Made by a program: the position numbers and the translations under genes
The notes under the pieces: generated by a model
What the model was told of the DNA's origin: nothing
Databases searched by the model: none
Seen by the model: the letters and a program-made list of their open reading frames with translations, nothing else
In this document: positions 63,421 through 64,000 of the stretch, piece after piece
Layout: every line of letters starts with the position of its first letter
Numbering within the stretch: position 1 is the stretch's first letter
Assembly: GCA_030148705.1 (NCBI GenBank)
Contig: JASBSY010000014.1
Coordinates: forward strand, 310,001-374,000
Length of the DNA stretch: 64,000 nt
Direction of reading: 5' to 3'
Origin: Pukyongia sp.
Lineage (GTDB): Bacteria; Bacteroidota; Bacteroidia; Flavobacteriales; Flavobacteriaceae

Positions 63421-63849
63421 ATGAAAACTATAGTTTACATCGGAATTTTTGCATTAGTTGTTTCGTGTTCTAGTACGAAGCGAACAGTTCAAACCAAGTT
63501 GAAGAATAATCAAACTTTTGAATTAACAGAGATTTCGAATGACCCTACATATGGCTTTTCACAGAATAATCCGATTCAAGTTGGTGGGGTCGATAAAAAA
63601 GAAGGGCCGCTTAATGAAAGAAGATTTCTAAATGCTTTAGCTGGTCCAAATGGAGAAAGCATCTCATATTATAGAGCTGGAAGCTGCTGTCCGATTGAAA
63701 GTAAAAATGACCCTTTTGGTTTTGGCGCTGTTATGTTAGATAATTATCGTGTTACATGGGAGGGAGCCAGAGATACAATTTCGATTTACATTAATATGTA
63801 TGACTATGGAACTTTAAAAGCCCCGGTTGGATTTACCATAAAAGAATAG
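63421..63849 (+). CDS. Conserved flavobacterial lipoprotein
   Basis: This 142-residue lipoprotein (LVVSCS, Cys16) has the conserved pattern NPIQVGGVDKKEGPLNERRFLNAL, YYRAGSCCPIES and ISIYINMYDYGTLKAPVGFT. Relatives are widespread in Flavobacteriaceae and often carry the wrong name 2-dehydro-3-deoxyphosphooctonate aldolase. The function is unknown. The Cys-Cys pair in SCCPIES may matter for metal or disulfide binding. The 151 bases after it show no feature I can support. Confidence 0.8.
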   Translation: MKTIVYIGIFALVVSCSSTKRTVQTKLKNNQTFELTEISNDPTYGFSQNNPIQVGGVDKKEGPLNERRFLNALAGPNGESISYYRAGSCCPIESKNDPFGFGAVMLDNYRVTWEGARDTISIYINMYDYGTLKAPVGFTIKE

Positions 63850-64000
63850 TTTCTAACAACAAGCAGCAAATAGGATTTAATAACTTGATTTTCAGAAATT
63901 TTGACGTTTTACATTAAAAAAACGGACTTTTTGCCTTATTTCTATTGTTTTTAATTTTCGAATCCTTACGTGAGTTTATTGAAGAAGGCACACTATTAAT

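Overview
The window is chromosomal DNA from a member of the Bacteroidota, most probably a marine Flavobacteriaceae. The evidence is a type IX secretion C-terminal domain on a secreted FG-GAP protein, many short lipoproteins with a Cys-Ser/Asn/Lys lipobox, an OmpA protein with thrombospondin type 3 repeats, TAnnTTTG promoter boxes with no Shine-Dalgarno signal at most genes, and protein sequences typical of the group throughout. It is densely packed housekeeping sequence. I saw no insertion sequence, prophage, CRISPR array, rRNA or dedicated defence island.

Layout. 1-2.1 kb: ribonuclease R, cut by the window edge. 2.1-5.1 kb: a DUF2007 protein, an AT-rich gap of about 500 bases, RpiB, a CDF zinc exporter, an ElaA-like GNAT and an orphan gene. 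5.1-15.6 kb, minus strand: fatty acid hydroxylase, CtpA protease, RnpA, M1 and S8 peptidases, an MBL hydrolase, and a SulP anion transporter coupled to a universal stress protein. 15.7-24.9 kb: Na+/H+ antiporter with an RCK domain, LepA, a TonB-dependent receptor, DusB, a LolC/E-like permease and RbfA. 24.9-31.6 kb: methylmalonyl-CoA epimerase, a CAU tRNA, a short sorting-signal protein, riboflavin synthase, PdxA, then DUF177-rpmF and fabH-accB-accC (fatty acid synthesis). 31.7-33.9 kb: amino acid oxidase, MtgA and a Gre-like protein. 33.9-44.2 kb, minus strand: an orphan ABC ATPase, prolyl oligopeptidase, DoxX, a T9SS FG-GAP/ASPIC protein, an HNE_0200-type cytochrome lipoprotein, Asd, MscL, alanine racemase and thymidine kinase. 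44.3-53.1 kb: a coiled-coil orphan, RsmI, a MORN-like lipoprotein, an AhpD-like protein, RecJ, LpxH, QueD, a MATE exporter, a GNAT and a second tandem universal stress protein. 53.1-53.7 kb: a 27-residue membrane peptide, a tandem repeat built from the 3' end of tRNA-Ala, and the tRNA itself. 53.7-62.4 kb: AddB- and AddA-like proteins separated by ompA and kbl. 62.5-64 kb: superoxide dismutase and a lipoprotein.

Themes. Ribosome and RNA work is strongly represented (rnr, rnpA, lepA, dusB, rbfA, rpmF, rsmI, two tRNAs), as are envelope building (mtgA, alr, asd, lpxH, LolC/E-like permease, ompA) and DNA repair (recJ, addA, addB). The most unusual structure is the tRNA-Ala locus. Downstream of the intact tRNA lie two nearly identical 167/168-base units, each carrying 16 bases of the tRNA 3' end and a copy of its GAAA-loop terminator. 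Other points of interest are the AT-rich gap at 2.4-2.9 kb, with near-matches to DnaA boxes and a long inverted repeat, two mutually exclusive hairpins after the CAU tRNA, the 27-residue membrane peptide, a SulP transporter with a long unassigned tail, and several genes whose promoter box sits almost on the start codon.
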